Assembly: GCA_027924645.1 (NCBI GenBank)
Contig: BSBN01001150.1
Span: 124,001 to 188,000, forward strand
Reading direction: 5' to 3'
Source: Cunninghamia lanceolata
Lineage: Eukaryota > Streptophyta > Pinopsida > Cupressales > Cupressaceae
Length of the DNA: 64,000 bases
The translations under genes were made by a program, and so were the position numbers. The notes under the pieces are model-generated. The model did not search any database, was not told the origin of the DNA, and was given only the letters and a program-made list of their open reading frames with translations. This document shows, one piece after another, positions 34,184-45,465 of this stretch. The number at the start of each line of letters is the position of its first letter. The stretch's first letter is position 1.

Positions 34184-34596
34184 ATTCCCTATTCATATAG
34201 GATGTGGGAATGGCTTCTTCATTCACTAGTGGATCTGTTTGTTCCGAAAGGAAGACATGTTTGCAAGCAGTGGATTGGATTCTGTCTTCATGCACTCTTC
34301 ATTGGTTATGGAGCTTCTTCTTGGTGGGGATTCATATTCTATATTTTCTTGGGCCTTCATGATTGTATCTTTGTGATGGATTCAGTTCTAGGGGTTCTTA
34401 GTGTTTGAGTCCTTCCATCACTTGTACGCATTTGTTTTGCATGTTTTTACTCTCTTTTGGGGAGGGGTTTTTCCACAAGATTTTCCTCCTTTACTCCAGT
34501 TATGAGAGTTTTCTTTATGTACATTGGTACGTAACATGACCTTGTAGCTGGGACCCATCCTTGCATTATTTGCATGTCTCATTCTCCCTAAATTAC

Positions 34597-34608
34597 ACTT
34601 AAGGGGGG
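34597..34608 (+). other. Polypurine tract (acttaagggggg)
   Basis: Directly precedes the 3' LTR start. The same aagggggg(g)tgtt junction occurs at the copia element near 49763 and 50092. Confidence 0.75.
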
Positions 34609-34884
34609 TGTTGGCGTAATTAATAATTAATTGCACCTTATAGTAAATTGACTTAGGGCTAATTTAAGTCTTGAGTTATTTTCTAAGTCATATTAGGTTT
34701 TATTTATTTGCTCACATAAAATGCAAATGTGCACATGTAATTCTCAATCCAATTCATTATTTCAATTTCATTATTGCATCCAATATTGTGCAAATTAATC
34801 CTCTTTGCTTTTTTCTCTTGTAGAAGGTAAATCCTAGGTTTTACAGGTGATCCTGGTGACTTGAATCAATCAGTGACTCTCGCA
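34609..34884 (+). repeat. 3' LTR of the gag-only element
   Basis: Matches 31860-32134; ends gactctcgca and is followed by tagtc. Confidence 0.85.
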
Positions 34885-34889
34885 TAGTC

Positions 34890-37036
34890 CAACAAATCAA
34901 AAAGGGAAAAGTGACATGATTGAATAAATTACCATTGAATTTTGATAATTATTCAAATTTTTTATGTTTACCTTGGGAAAATCTATATTGAATACCTAAA
35001 ATTCAAATAGACATGACATTTGAATGAACTTTCTTTGAATTTATTATCAGTGAGGATAATAATGACAAAAAAATTCTTTATTTTATTTAGGCCATGTATG
35101 CTCACTCTCATTCATAGTTACTATTTGAAAGCCTCAAGATGTAAAATGTGTGATCAATTTTAGTCAAGAATCCTTGTATTTTTTGGTTGCTCATTTTAAG
35201 GTAATGTTAAGACTCACTTAAAGGAAAATCAAGATGTTGTAGAGGGTTGAAAAGTATGATCAATCAAAGGACATAACTTGATCCTTATAATAATTAAAAT
35301 TTTGGCCACATTTTAACATGTTTTAGTGATATATTAAAAAGTTCTACAAGTTTGTAGAAGTGGAGGATAGTATCCATTACATTTGATGAGGATATTGAAT
35401 AGGTTGCAAACAAAGTAAATTTAGTATAAAATATATGGGCATTGATATGAAAAGAGTTGGGCCTAATTTTTTAGTATTGTACTAAATACAATTTAGCTAA
35501 AAGTCTTTAAGAAGCATTTAAACAATTTTAAGGATGATAGGATGCAATATTTATGTAAATACATAGGAAAAGGTTGTAATAACTTGTATTTTTATCTTGT
35601 TCTTTTAATGAATGGATTGTTTTACACATGATGATTTTGAGGAAGAAGATAAATTTGAAATTCACTTGATATCATAGCAATACATCGTAGCTACCCACTT
35701 CGGAGTAGAGGGGCTTCATAAAAATGTGTTTCTAGTAAGGATAGGACAAAATCAAGTTATTGTGGCTTTAGTTGGTATACAAAGTATTTTAATAGATCAA
35801 CTTTATTTAGTACTAAAAAGTTAATCAGAATTATTAGGAAATCCATCTAACAATTTTCACTTTTTGACTTGAGCATAACTAAAAAGATCCAAGTTTATCT
35901 TGAGGAATATCAAAGATTGTTAGATCAAATCCAAAATTTGGTGGTTATAAATTAAAGTGATCAAGTCAAATAAAGCTAAAGCTAACCCCGAGGATAAGCT
36001 TCCATCGTTTGATATCTCCAATACATATCATTGAATATAAAAGATTTAATAATTGAAGTTCTAACTGCCCATTGATCCTCTTTGATATAATAGCGTAGGA
36101 TCCAAAATTCTAACATCCTCAAATGATAGAAGTCAACCATGCCAATCATTGGATAAAAAGATTTATTTTAACATATTGTATTGTCAAAACCACAAAGATT
36201 TATAAATTCCTTTTCTTTCTACACCACTAATCATTTAAAACAATATTTTAATCTTTTTGTGGAAAATGGCTCATGAGTATAAATTTGGCATCCAAAAGTG
36301 TATGAAATTTGACCCAACATTCATTTGATCAAAGCAAGATCAATGGATTAAAATTGCTTTTGCACTCTTGCTTGTGTTTTAAAAGGCTTTTATTTGCTTC
36401 ATGCTATTCATTTCCCTAGGATTACATGATCAAAGATTAAATCTTTTTATCAAATAAGCATGTGCACAAAATATCACTTTTTTTATATTAGAGGAAGGTT
36501 TATAGATATAACTCCTATGAGTAGTTGATGACAAATAGTACTAAAATCAGCTCCAGTAGAGCATACATTCAACCAAGGATAATGAAACAAGTATGAACAA
36601 CTCACACGGAGCTAACAAGATGAACATAAATTACATCAAATCTAGTACCAGTAATGCATAGAAAACACTAGAATGGAATGAATAACCCAACCAAAAAAAT
36701 GAAGAAGAAACATTAATAGTAGAACTAGGTTATTTTCCCCTTCTTTTTTCCTTTGATTCTTCGTTCTTATCAATTTCTTTGATCTCGCACTTATCTCTTA
36801 AGAGCTTTGGTTATGAAATTGACACATTCCCTAATCCAGCCCTTCAGATAGGTACTAATAGGGACATTTGGAAAACAAGTAGATGCATCATCCATGCTTT
36901 CACCATCTGAGGAGTTGTCCACAAGATCCTATTGAATCTCATCCACATCAAGAAAACCACCATCACTAGCAACCTACTTATTATTAACTTGAACATAATC
37001 TTTGTCCACATCTATTGGATTAAAGCTAGGAGAATG
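34890..37036. other. Unassigned AT-rich region
   Basis: About 2.1 kb without a recognised gene or repeat. The segment 36780-37030 shows a partly open minus-strand frame (for example YLKGWIRECVNFI), with stops; no family was recognised. Confidence 0.35.
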
Positions 37037-37502
37037 TGTTAGTGTAGGTTTTTATTTTCCTAGTGGGTTAGTTATTTTCCCTCTTTCCTAGGTTTTTTCT
37101 ACACTTTTATTAAGCTTGCTTAGGTTAAATAAAGTGAGTTTAATTAGTGAGTGGGTGATTTGAGGTGCTGGCATCCTACAAGGGTGGTGGCATTTGCTAT
37201 CTTGGGAAGATGCTCTTACTATATTTAGCCCGTATGGTGGCCTCTTCCTATTGGTCAGCTTTGCCACCCCTCCCCTCCCTGGTCTATATAAACTCACTAC
37301 CTAGCTTGTATTTTGATCATCTTGAATGCATTGTCTAGTTACACTACCATTCTTTATTTTGAGCTCTTAATGTGATTCTGTCACATCGACATTTGCTTCT
37401 CTCAGAATTGCTGGTTTGCTTTCATTTTGCATTTCAGTTTATGTAACTTTTAATCTCTCTTTTAAAGTTCCTGGTTTTACATCTTGTTCAAGATTTCTAA
37501 CA
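37037..37502 (+). repeat. 5' LTR of the copia element
   Basis: Starts TGTTAGTGTAGG and ends GATTTCTAACA, 466 bp. Matches 50093-50471 and the partial copy at 49764-49816. Confidence 0.85.
37285..37292 (+). promoter_or_regulatory. TATA box in the copia LTR (tatataaa)
   Basis: Well-formed TATA box in the middle of the LTR, kept in the 3' LTR at 50343-50350. Likely the start-site determinant for the element RNA. Confidence 0.6.
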
Positions 37503-37514
37503 TGGTATCAAAGC
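37503..37514 (+). other. Primer binding site (tggtatcaaagc)
   Basis: Directly follows the 5' LTR. Complementary to initiator tRNA-Met apart from one base. Confidence 0.75.
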
Positions 37515-38373
37515 TTTTGTTTTGAGAGTATTGAGTTCATAGATTCTTGATTAAGAGATTGAGTATTTGTGAGATCTTGAAAATCCAGTATGCTCTTCTC
37601 TTGCGTTTTTGAACGATCTGGAGAATCAGAAAGGATTTATCAAAACCCATTAACTTCTTTATTTTGCATGCATATTTTGTGAGATATTGGTGATTGTAGC
37701 ATTTCTGGTTATACTTGTAGCATTTTTGGTTGTTCCAACGTGTCCAAGAGGCTCGAGAAAGTCAAGATTGGCTTTCATTTCATCTGATTTGGAGATCACT
37801 TGACACAATTGCAGAACGACGATTTCAAGCTCAAATATGGAAGTGAACTTTTAATCGAAGTGTTTTCAGGCCAAAAGGACCCTGCCATTGTGTCCAAGAG
37901 GCTTTGTAGATGAATTTTGATATATAATTTGCCCAGTTTCGGTGCTGGGAGCATCCGAGGAATTTTTTTTGCCAGAAGGCCAATTTGGCCCCCAACATGT
38001 TGTATGGATAATTTTTAAATCAAAAATAAAAATAAAATAAAAAAATAACTAAGCGCTATTCATAGCACTAGCGCTTAAGCGCTGTGTATCAGGCGCTTTA
38101 AGTGCCTTAAGCGCTTACTTTAAAGAGGGCGGCCTCCTTTGTAAGGCCGCAACCTCTTTAGGAGATATGTGGACCTTATAGGCCACACCCCTTTCTTAGG
38201 GGCGTGGGGAGTGGGTCGGCCCCTCCCCCACACTCTTTTTAAATTTTTTTCAAAAAATCAAAACGAATATGCCCTTCAGCCTTTGTTTGACCTGAAATCA
38301 GTGCTCACCCCTATGTTGTAACCAGTGCCTTTCTTTTTTCAACCTTTCTTCGGCCTGAAATCAGTGCTCACCC
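37515..38373 (+). other. Copia 5' untranslated region, first part
   Basis: No ORF of note. It has a patch of aagcgctt palindromes (38045-38120) and ends in a tandem repeat of about 65 bp (unit 1 about 38278-38342; unit 2 broken by the gypsy insertion). The leader resumes at 44685 and runs to about 45465. Confidence 0.6.
38369..38373. repeat. Target site duplication caccc, left copy
   Basis: Matches 44680-44684, on the two sides of the second gypsy element. Confidence 0.9.
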
Positions 38374-39226
38374 TGATGCAGGAGCATCCAGTGGTGTAAG
38401 GGCACTTGCATCACCCCCAAAAAAAAAGATGTGTTTCAAAACTGTTGATGTTCTTTCCATTTCTTTTCAAAATTTGTAGTTCTGGTTCCATAATCGCTTG
38501 AATAATAATGTAGAACTTTTAGTTTTTCCAAACTCCTAAAAATAGTAACCTGCTATTTTTAGAAAGTTTGCATTTGGGCACGGAATGAAGTCAAAATTTA
38601 CAGGAAGTTACATAACGGAAATATAAGACCTTTGGCGAAGGAGTCACAAAAAGATCATTTGCGAGCTGAAAGATATTAAAGTTTCTGTTTCCCAAAAAAT
38701 GCCTGAAAATTATTCAAACTCAGGTCTAAGTCACTAAACGGCCCTGTACAGGCCTGAAAATGGCCAAAACCAGCAAAGCTGGTTCTTAGCATGTAGAGCA
38801 CTCCGCGAGCTTTCCGACACATAAAACAGTTCGTCAATTGGACTCCCGGATCAGAAGTTATGGCTCCCGGAAGTTGACCTATTTTTGGAGGGAGATGCAA
38901 ATTTTGAAATAGGGTTGTTGGCTGCCAAAAAAGCTATTAATAACCATTTTTGGGAACCCTGGGCAGTAGTAGAGTTAAGGGGGCAAGTGTGGAGTCAAGA
39001 ATAGGCGGGAAAATAGAAACCCTAGCTGATTTGGGGTTATAGAAGGCAGGTGATTCTAGAGTCTGGGAATAGGAAGCTGTAATGTGTTGCAGCCTATGGA
39101 GGGTTGATTCCTCTGATTGTATTTGAGCTTCTATAATGTAATAAGTTGTCCAAATCAATAAAGAAGGTTCTATTTTCTGTGTACAATTTCTATTGTTGTG
39201 TGTTTTATGATTTACCCCCTTCATCA
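38374..39226 (+). repeat. 5' LTR of the second gypsy element
   Basis: Starts TGATGCAGGAGCATCC and ends CCCTTCATCA. The minus-strand ORFs inside recur in the 3' LTR and are not genes. Confidence 0.92.
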
Positions 39227-39228
39227 AG

Positions 39229-39240
39229 TGGTATCAGAGC
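39229..39240 (+). other. Primer binding site (tggtatcagagc)
   Basis: Two bases after the 5' LTR; complementary to initiator tRNA-Met. Confidence 0.88.
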
Positions 39241-39327
39241 AAGGTTTCCTGAGTGTGTAGACAGATCGCTAACCGTGAGGCAATTTGCACCAGGACCTGA
39301 GGTTGTGGGTTTGTTGCATAGACCAAG

Positions 39328-39700
39328 ATGCCTCTACGAAGGAATCATGTTGGGAGGAATGCTTTGACGGAAGAGGGTTTTAGATCCCTACAAAGGCAAA
39401 TCGATGCATTGCAAGAGGAGCTACGAAGAGGGTTTGAGCCGAGGACAAGAGAAGAAAGTGAAGATGAAGCTGAAGAAGAGCTATCTGAGGAAGAACAAGA
39501 AGCTGCCAGAGATCTTGCAAAAGTTAGCTTGTTGAGGGCCATTTCAAAGATCGGAAAGAGGTCCAGGATCGAAGTTTCTACATATTCTAGAGATTTGAAT
39601 CCAGAATAGCTTATTGATTGGATCAATGACATGGAGGAGTATTTTAAGTATGAAGATGTGGAGGACCCAGATCGGGTTAAACAAAAGAGGAAAAGGAAAG
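39328..39700 (+). pseudogene. Gag N-terminal part of the second gypsy element
   Basis: It starts MPLRRNHVGRNALTEEGFRS and is followed by an acidic coiled segment (ESEDEAEEELSEEEQE), then VSTYSRDLNPE, TAG at 39607-39609, and LIDWINDMEEYFKYEDVEDP. This is the start of a Ty3-type capsid protein. Around 39675-39690 the frame changes, and the segment usual between DRVK and KWDRMVEQL is largely missing, so gag is internally deleted. The rest of gag is in the next ORF. Confidence 0.75.
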
Positions 39701-42394
39701 ATCACCAAATGGGATCGGATGGTGGAGCAACTGAAGAAGCAGTTCATTCCTGTGGACTATAAGATGGAGTTGCTGAAAAAGCTGCTAGAACTGAAGCAAG
39801 GTAACAAGTCTGTTAGGGAGTATACAGAAGAGTTTTATAAAATTACTATCAGGACAGGCCATGCAGAGCCCAACAAGGAAAAGGTAGCCCATTACATTAA
39901 TGGGTTGAGGCCGAGTATTCAAGAGGAGTTGAGCCTGGTCAGAATGACCACCATAGAAGATGCGTACCAGTTTTCCCTGAAGGTGGAAGAGAAGCTGAAC
40001 AAAAGATTTGATAGCAAGCAAAGGGGAAGAGGTCAAGGTGGAAGGATTGGTGGAAGACCCTATGGAGGCCATAATGAAGATCAAAAGAAAAGTGAAGAAG
40101 CAGGCACCAATCGAAATCAAAGAGGGGATAATACCTACCGCCCTCGTGACCAAAACAATGGTGAGCAAAGACGAAGAGGAAGAGGCAGACCTGGGCAAGG
40201 ACCTGGAAGAGGAGGTTTTAGAGGAACCTGTTTCCAATGTGGAGAAGAAGGGCATCGAGCATATGAGTGTCCACAACATCAAGGAAGAACAAATAGAAGA
40301 CCTGAAGGTAATGCACGAGTTGTACATGTAGATGAAGATGCACATTTTGAGCATTCTGAAAATGCTGAAAAGGAAGAAACCCTAGTTTTTAGAAGAACCT
40401 TGCTGAATGAAGAGAAAGAACCCAATCAGAGGAAGAGTTTATTCCGCACAAGGTGCAAATGTGAAGGTAAGTGTTGTGATATTATTATTGACAGTGGAAG
40501 CACTGATAATCTTGTTTCAGAGGAGATGGTTGACAAGTTGCAGTTGACAAGAAGAAAGCATCCGCATCCATATTGGATTGCATGGTTGCAGAAGGACCAT
40601 AGAGCTTTGGTCAATGAGCAGTGTTTAGTGAAGTTCAAGATTGGTGACTACCATGATGAGGTGCTATGTGATATCATACAGATGGATGCATGTCATATGC
40701 TGTTGGGGAGGCCGTGGCAGTATGATAGGAGCGTTGTCCATGATGGCCGTGCAAACACATATTCCCTAACAAAAGATGGAGTTCGTCATAAGTTGAAGCC
40801 CTTGAAGGAGGTGGAAGAAAAGGTATGTAGTACTGCCAGAATTTGTTTGGTAGATGGTAGGAAATTTTTAGAAGGTATGAAGCATGAGCGTCATTGCTTT
40901 GCATTGATTCCTAAGATCAGTCAAGAAAAATGTGAAGATGTACTAGCAGAAGTCTCAGATATGTTGGAAGAATTTCAGGATATTATCTCTGATAATGTAC
41001 TAGAAGGTTTACCATCAGTAAGGAAGATAAGTCATCAAATAGATTTGATACCAGGAGCTAGTTTGCCAAACAAGGCAGCCCATAGAATGACTCCAATAGA
41101 GAGTGAAGAGTTGAACAGACAAGTTCAGAAGTTGTTGAGGAAGGGATTGATAAGAGAAAGCCTAAGTCCATGTGCAATACCTGCAGTACTAGCACCAAAG
41201 AAAGATGGAGAGTGGATAATGTGTACAGACTCTCGAGCCATCAATAAGATCACGATCAAGTACAGATTTCCATTGCCCAAACTGGATGACATAATGGACT
41301 GTTTGAGTGGAGCCAAGTACTTCACGAAGATTGACCTGAAGAGTGGGTATCACCAGATCTGTATCAGAGAAGGAGATGAGTGGAAGACAGCCTTCAAAAC
41401 CAAAGAAGGTTTGCATGAGTGGTTAGTCATGCCATTTGGGCTAACCAATGCACCGAACACATTCATGTGGCTCATGAATGAGGTACTGAAAGAATTTTTG
41501 GGAAGTTTTGTTATTGTTTATTTGGATGATATTTTGATTTTCAGTAAGACTTGGGATGAGCATTTGACGCATATCAGAAGAGTTCTAGAGAAGCTGAGGG
41601 AGGAGAAGTTGCTGATTAATCTGAAGAAATGTAGTTTTGCAAAGAAGGAGTTGGTATACTTGCGATTTGTTGTCTTAGAGGAAGGTCTTAAGATGGACCC
41701 AGAAAAAGTAAGGGCTATCATTGAATGGCCTACGCCAAGGAGTGCAATGAAGGTAAGATCTTTTCATGGTTTGGCAAGTTTTTACAGAAAGTTTATCAGG
41801 AATTTAAGTAGCATTTGTGCACCCCTAACTGAGATAATGAGAGGGGATAGAAAAGAGTTTAGATGGACTAAAGGAGCAGACAAGAGCTTTGATACATTGA
41901 AGCAGAAAGTTGTAGAACAACCTGTTTTGGCACTTCCAGATTTCAATAAGGTATTTCAGATAGATTGTGATGCTAGTGGTAGTGGTATAGGAGTTGTTTT
42001 GAGCCAAGAAGGTAAGCCCATTGCCTATTTTAGTGAGAAGTTTAATAATGCCAAGAAAAAGCATTATGTTTATGATCAGAAATTTTATGCAATAGTTCAG
42101 GCTTTGAAGAAATGGAGACATTATTTGTTGCCAAAAGAGTTTGTTTTATATACTGATCATCAGGCTTTGCAGTATCTTAATAGTCAAGGGAAGTTGAACC
42201 AAAGGCACTTAAAATGGGTTGAGTTTTTGCAGAGTTGTACCTTTGTTTTGAAGCACAAGAGTGGGAAGTCCAACAAAGTTGCAGATGCCTTGAGCAGAAG
42301 GCAAAATTTGTTGACAGAAATGAAGATAAAGGTTATTGGGTTCGATGAGCTCAAAAGTTTGTATCCTGAAGATCCAGATTTTGCAGAGGCTTAG
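39614..42394 (+). CDS. Gag C-terminus, protease, RT and RNase H of the second gypsy element
   Basis: 926-codon ORF; the first 25 or so residues are out of the ancestral frame. It then reads KWDRMVEQLKKQF (capsid), a basic Gly/Arg-rich stretch, the zinc knuckle CFQCGEEGHRAYEC, protease IIIDSGSTDNLV (active-site DSG), RT from LRKGLIRESLSPC through FTKIDLKSGYHQICI and YLDDILIFSKTW, and RNase H (IDCDASGSGIG, YTDHQALQYL, HKSGKSNKVADALS). It ends at TAG 42392-42394, after which the same polyprotein continues with integrase. The catalytic motifs read as intact, though single substitutions such as APNTFMWLMN are seen. Confidence 0.92.
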   Translation: MIGSMTWRSILSMKMWRTQIGLNKRGKGKITKWDRMVEQLKKQFIPVDYKMELLKKLLELKQGNKSVREYTEEFYKITIRTGHAEPNKEKVAHYINGLRPSIQEELSLVRMTTIEDAYQFSLKVEEKLNKRFDSKQRGRGQGGRIGGRPYGGHNEDQKKSEEAGTNRNQRGDNTYRPRDQNNGEQRRRGRGRPGQGPGRGGFRGTCFQCGEEGHRAYECPQHQGRTNRRPEGNARVVHVDEDAHFEHSENAEKEETLVFRRTLLNEEKEPNQRKSLFRTRCKCEGKCCDIIIDSGSTDNLVSEEMVDKLQLTRRKHPHPYWIAWLQKDHRALVNEQCLVKFKIGDYHDEVLCDIIQMDACHMLLGRPWQYDRSVVHDGRANTYSLTKDGVRHKLKPLKEVEEKVCSTARICLVDGRKFLEGMKHERHCFALIPKISQEKCEDVLAEVSDMLEEFQDIISDNVLEGLPSVRKISHQIDLIPGASLPNKAAHRMTPIESEELNRQVQKLLRKGLIRESLSPCAIPAVLAPKKDGEWIMCTDSRAINKITIKYRFPLPKLDDIMDCLSGAKYFTKIDLKSGYHQICIREGDEWKTAFKTKEGLHEWLVMPFGLTNAPNTFMWLMNEVLKEFLGSFVIVYLDDILIFSKTWDEHLTHIRRVLEKLREEKLLINLKKCSFAKKELVYLRFVVLEEGLKMDPEKVRAIIEWPTPRSAMKVRSFHGLASFYRKFIRNLSSICAPLTEIMRGDRKEFRWTKGADKSFDTLKQKVVEQPVLALPDFNKVFQIDCDASGSGIGVVLSQEGKPIAYFSEKFNNAKKKHYVYDQKFYAIVQALKKWRHYLLPKEFVLYTDHQALQYLNSQGKLNQRHLKWVEFLQSCTFVLKHKSGKSNKVADALSRRQNLLTEMKIKVIGFDELKSLYPEDPDFAEA

Positions 42395-43783
42395 AAAGCT
42401 TGTCTGGACCCTGTTACTTTGGACAGGACAAAATGGTTGGATTTCATAATTCAAGATGGCATGTTGTTTAGAGGAAGCCAATTGTGCATTCCAAGGAGTT
42501 CCATGAGAGAGAACCTGATTAAGGAGAAGCATAGTGGAGGATTGGCTGGACACTTTGGACGAGATAAGACCATTTCTATTGTTGGTAAAAATTATTATTG
42601 GCCACAGTTGCAGCAGGATGTGAGGAAGTTTGTGCAGAGTTGCAGAGTATGTCAGATGGAAAAAGGAACAAGTCAGAATACAAGGTTGTATCAACCATTA
42701 CCTGTACCAGAGAAGCCATGGGATGATATTAGTATGGATTTTGTTCTTGGTTTACCAAGGACACAGAGAGGGCATGATTCTATTTTTGTGGTGGTGGACA
42801 GATTTTCAAAGATGGCACATTTTATTCCTTGTAAGAAGACTAATGATGATGTTCATATTGCAGAGTTATTTTTCAGGGAAGTGGTGAGACTACATGGTCT
42901 ACCAAAGAGCATAGTTTCAGATCGAGATACCAAGTTTGTTGGTTATTTCTGGAGGACATTGTGGAAGAAGTTGAAGACAGATTTGAAGTTTAGTTTTGCA
43001 CACCATCCATAGACTGATGGACAAACTGAAGTGGTGAATAGGAGTTTGGGTAACCTGCTACGATGCTTAGTAGGAGATAAGCCCAAGGGATGGGATTTGA
43101 TTTTACCACAGGCAGAATTTGCTTACAACAATTCTGTCAATAGGAGTACTAGTAAATCACTATTCCAGATTCTATATGGGAATAGTCCAAGAAATGCTTC
43201 AAAGTTAAGGAACCTAGACAAAGGAGAAAAGACAAGTGCCGAGGCTGAAGACTGTGCAGAACACATGAAAAATTTGCATGAAGAGGTGAAAAAGCACATT
43301 AATAAGATGAATATTCAGTACAAGGCTAAGGCAGATCAGAAGAGGAGATATAAGGAATTCCAGGTAGGAGATGAAGTCATGGTTCACTTGAGAAAAGAAA
43401 GGTTCCCAATTGGAACATATAATAAGCTGAAAATGAAGAAATTTGAACCATGCAAAATTTTGAAGAAACATGATTCAGGAAATGCATATGAGGTAGAGCT
43501 GCCGAGTGGGATCAACATTTCCCCTGTTTTCAACATTGTTGATTTATCAGAATATCATGAAGGTGGAACAAAGGATGGACCAACAGAAGAACAGTGGAGT
43601 ATTCCGGCATCTACTTCAACATAGGAGATAGAAGAGATCTTGGATAGCCATGTGGGAAGAAGTACTCGGAACAGGCAATATGAAGAATATCTGGTGAAAT
43701 GGAAAGGAAGACCTATTGAAAATTCTTCTTGGTTGTCTAAGGCAGAGGTTGACCGTTTGGGTTTTCCTCACACAAACACCTGA
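42395..43783 (+). pseudogene. Integrase and chromodomain of the second gypsy element
   Basis: It reads the integrase zinc finger (KEKHSGG...GHFG, SCRVCQ), core [29 protein letters not shown], then HHP-stop-TDGQTEVVNRSL, a GPY/F-type module, and after another stop a chromodomain (EIEEILDSHVG, YEEYLVKWKGRP, then SWLSKAEV), ending TGA 43781-43783. Stops at 43010-43012 and 43622-43624 are both TAG, where the family has glutamine (CAG). The chromodomain places the element among chromoviruses, which use it to target modified histones. Confidence 0.9.
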
Positions 43784-43821
43784 GATGTGACAGGGTCACT
43801 TCTCAAATTACCCTGGGTGTC

Positions 43822-44679
43822 TGATGTAGGAGCATCCAGTGGTGTAAGGGCAATCTTGCATCACCAAAAAAAAAAAAAAAAAAGTGTTTCAAAACTGTTG
43901 ATGTTCTTTCCATTTCTTTTCAAAATTTTTGGTTCTGGTTCCATAATCGCTTGAATAATAATGTAGAACTTTCAGTTTTTCCAAACTGCTAAAAATAGTA
44001 ACCTGCTATTTTTAGAAAGTTTGCATTTGGGCATGGAATGAAGTCAAAATTTATAGGAAGTTACATAACGGAAATATAAGACCTTTGGCAAAGGAATCAC
44101 AAAAAGATCATTTGCGAGATGAAAGATATTAAATTTTTCGTTTCCCGAAAAATGCCTGAAAATTGTTCAAACTCAGGTTTGAGGCACTAAGCGGCCCTGT
44201 ACGAGCCCGAAAATGGCCAAAACCAGTAGAGCTAATTTTTAGCATGTAGAGCACTCCACGAGCTTTCCGACGCATAAAACGGTTCGTCAATCGGACTCCC
44301 GGATCAAAAGTTATGGCTCCCGAAAGTTGACCTATTTTTGGAGGGAGATGCAAATTTCGAAATAGGGTTGTTGGCCGCCAAAAAGGCTATTAATAACCAT
44401 TTTTGGGAACCCTGGGCAGTAGTAGAGTTAAGGGGGCAAGTGTGGAGTCAAGAATAGGTGGGAAAACATAAACCCTAGCTAATTTGGGGTTACAGAAGGC
44501 AGGTGATTCTAGAGTCTGGGAATAGGAAGCTGTAATGTGTTGTAGCCTGTGGAGGGTTGATTCCTCTGATTGTATTTGAGCTTCTATAATGTAATAAGTT
44601 GTCCAAATTAATAAAGAAGGTTCTATTTTCTGTGTACAATTTTTGTTGTTGTGTGTTTTATGATTTACCCCCTTCATCA
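43822..44679 (+). repeat. 3' LTR of the second gypsy element
   Basis: Starts TGATGTAGGAGCATCC and ends CCCTTCATCA, followed by caccc. A long A-run at about 43866-43882 makes it slightly longer than the 5' LTR. No strong polypurine tract is visible directly upstream. Confidence 0.92.
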
Positions 44680-44684
44680 CACCC

Positions 44685-45465
44685 CTGTGTTGTACCCTGT
44701 GCCTTTCTTTTTCAGCCTTTGTCCCTATGATTTGGCCTTGTGCCAAAATTGGCACTATTTCTGGTAGTTTACCAAGTTTAGATCTGACTAGTTTGACTAG
44801 AGGATCTCTATTTTTAGCTTCAACTAGCTACATTTGGTGATTCTCTAAACCTAGTGGATCACTATATTTGGCAACGATTCTACCAAATTTGGTGGAAGTT
44901 TACTTTTGCAAACCACCCCCTCTGTTGGTAAGGGCAAAATTGAAGGCGATTTTCAAACACTTCGTTCTGACTCATATTGGCTCCGTTCCCGGAGCAATTT
45001 TTTTATTTTGGGCTATTTTTTTGTGCTCTATGCACTGGTGCAAACAATTTTTGGTTTTGGCACATGTATTTTCTAGAAATCACAGATTCTCATAGGTGAC
45101 ACTGCATAGTTCTCATTTCATAAACTAATAACTTTTTCATACGACCTCGGATTGAGGTGATTCTTTTTTTGAAAGTGCATGACTTTTTGAGTACTTCATA
45201 GTGGTGATATTAGTTTCACTTGGTTTGGTTCCAAAATTGTACTTTCAACATACACTCATTTGATTGAGAATTTTTAAAACATTGAGATCAAATCCACTTA
45301 GCATCTCTTGCTGGTGGTAATTGTAATCACACTAAATATAAAGTGCCAAATCATATTTTCTTGGGGAGTTCCTTGATTGAGTAAAAAGAGGGGGGATTCT
45401 AGTGTGCTTTCTTTGAGTTTCTGTATTCTCTTTTTCCGCACAACTACAACAAACAATGTTCTTTT
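44685..45465 (+). other. Copia 5' untranslated region, second part
   Basis: Continuation of the leader after the gypsy insertion; begins ctgtgttgtaccctgtgcc, the complement of the broken tandem unit. No coding domain. Confidence 0.55.

Larger units (their letters stand above)
31860..34884 (+). mobile_element. Gag-only LTR retrotransposon (TR-GAG-like), 3.0 kb
   Basis: LTRs 31860-32134 and 34609-34884 (about 275 bp) start TGTTGG and end in CA. Flanks tagta and tagtc match four of five bases. A primer binding site, polypurine tract and one copia-type gag ORF are present. No protease, integrase or RT was found in the 2.5-kb interior. It would depend on an autonomous partner for reverse transcription and integration. 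Confidence 0.8.
38374..44679 (+). mobile_element. Ty3/gypsy chromovirus, nearly intact, 6.3 kb
   Basis: LTRs of 853 and 858 bp with TGATG/CATCA ends, perfect TSD caccc, primer binding site, gag-pol and a C-terminal chromodomain. Only four in-frame stops and a deletion/frameshift in gag were seen. The two LTRs are clearly alike, with mainly C/T and G/A differences. It is the best-kept coding element in the window. Confidence 0.92.

Noticed and set aside
38676..38900. Minus-strand protein gene starting MHLPPKIGQL
   Set aside because: It recurs at 44129-44353 because both lie in the LTR pair of the second gypsy element.
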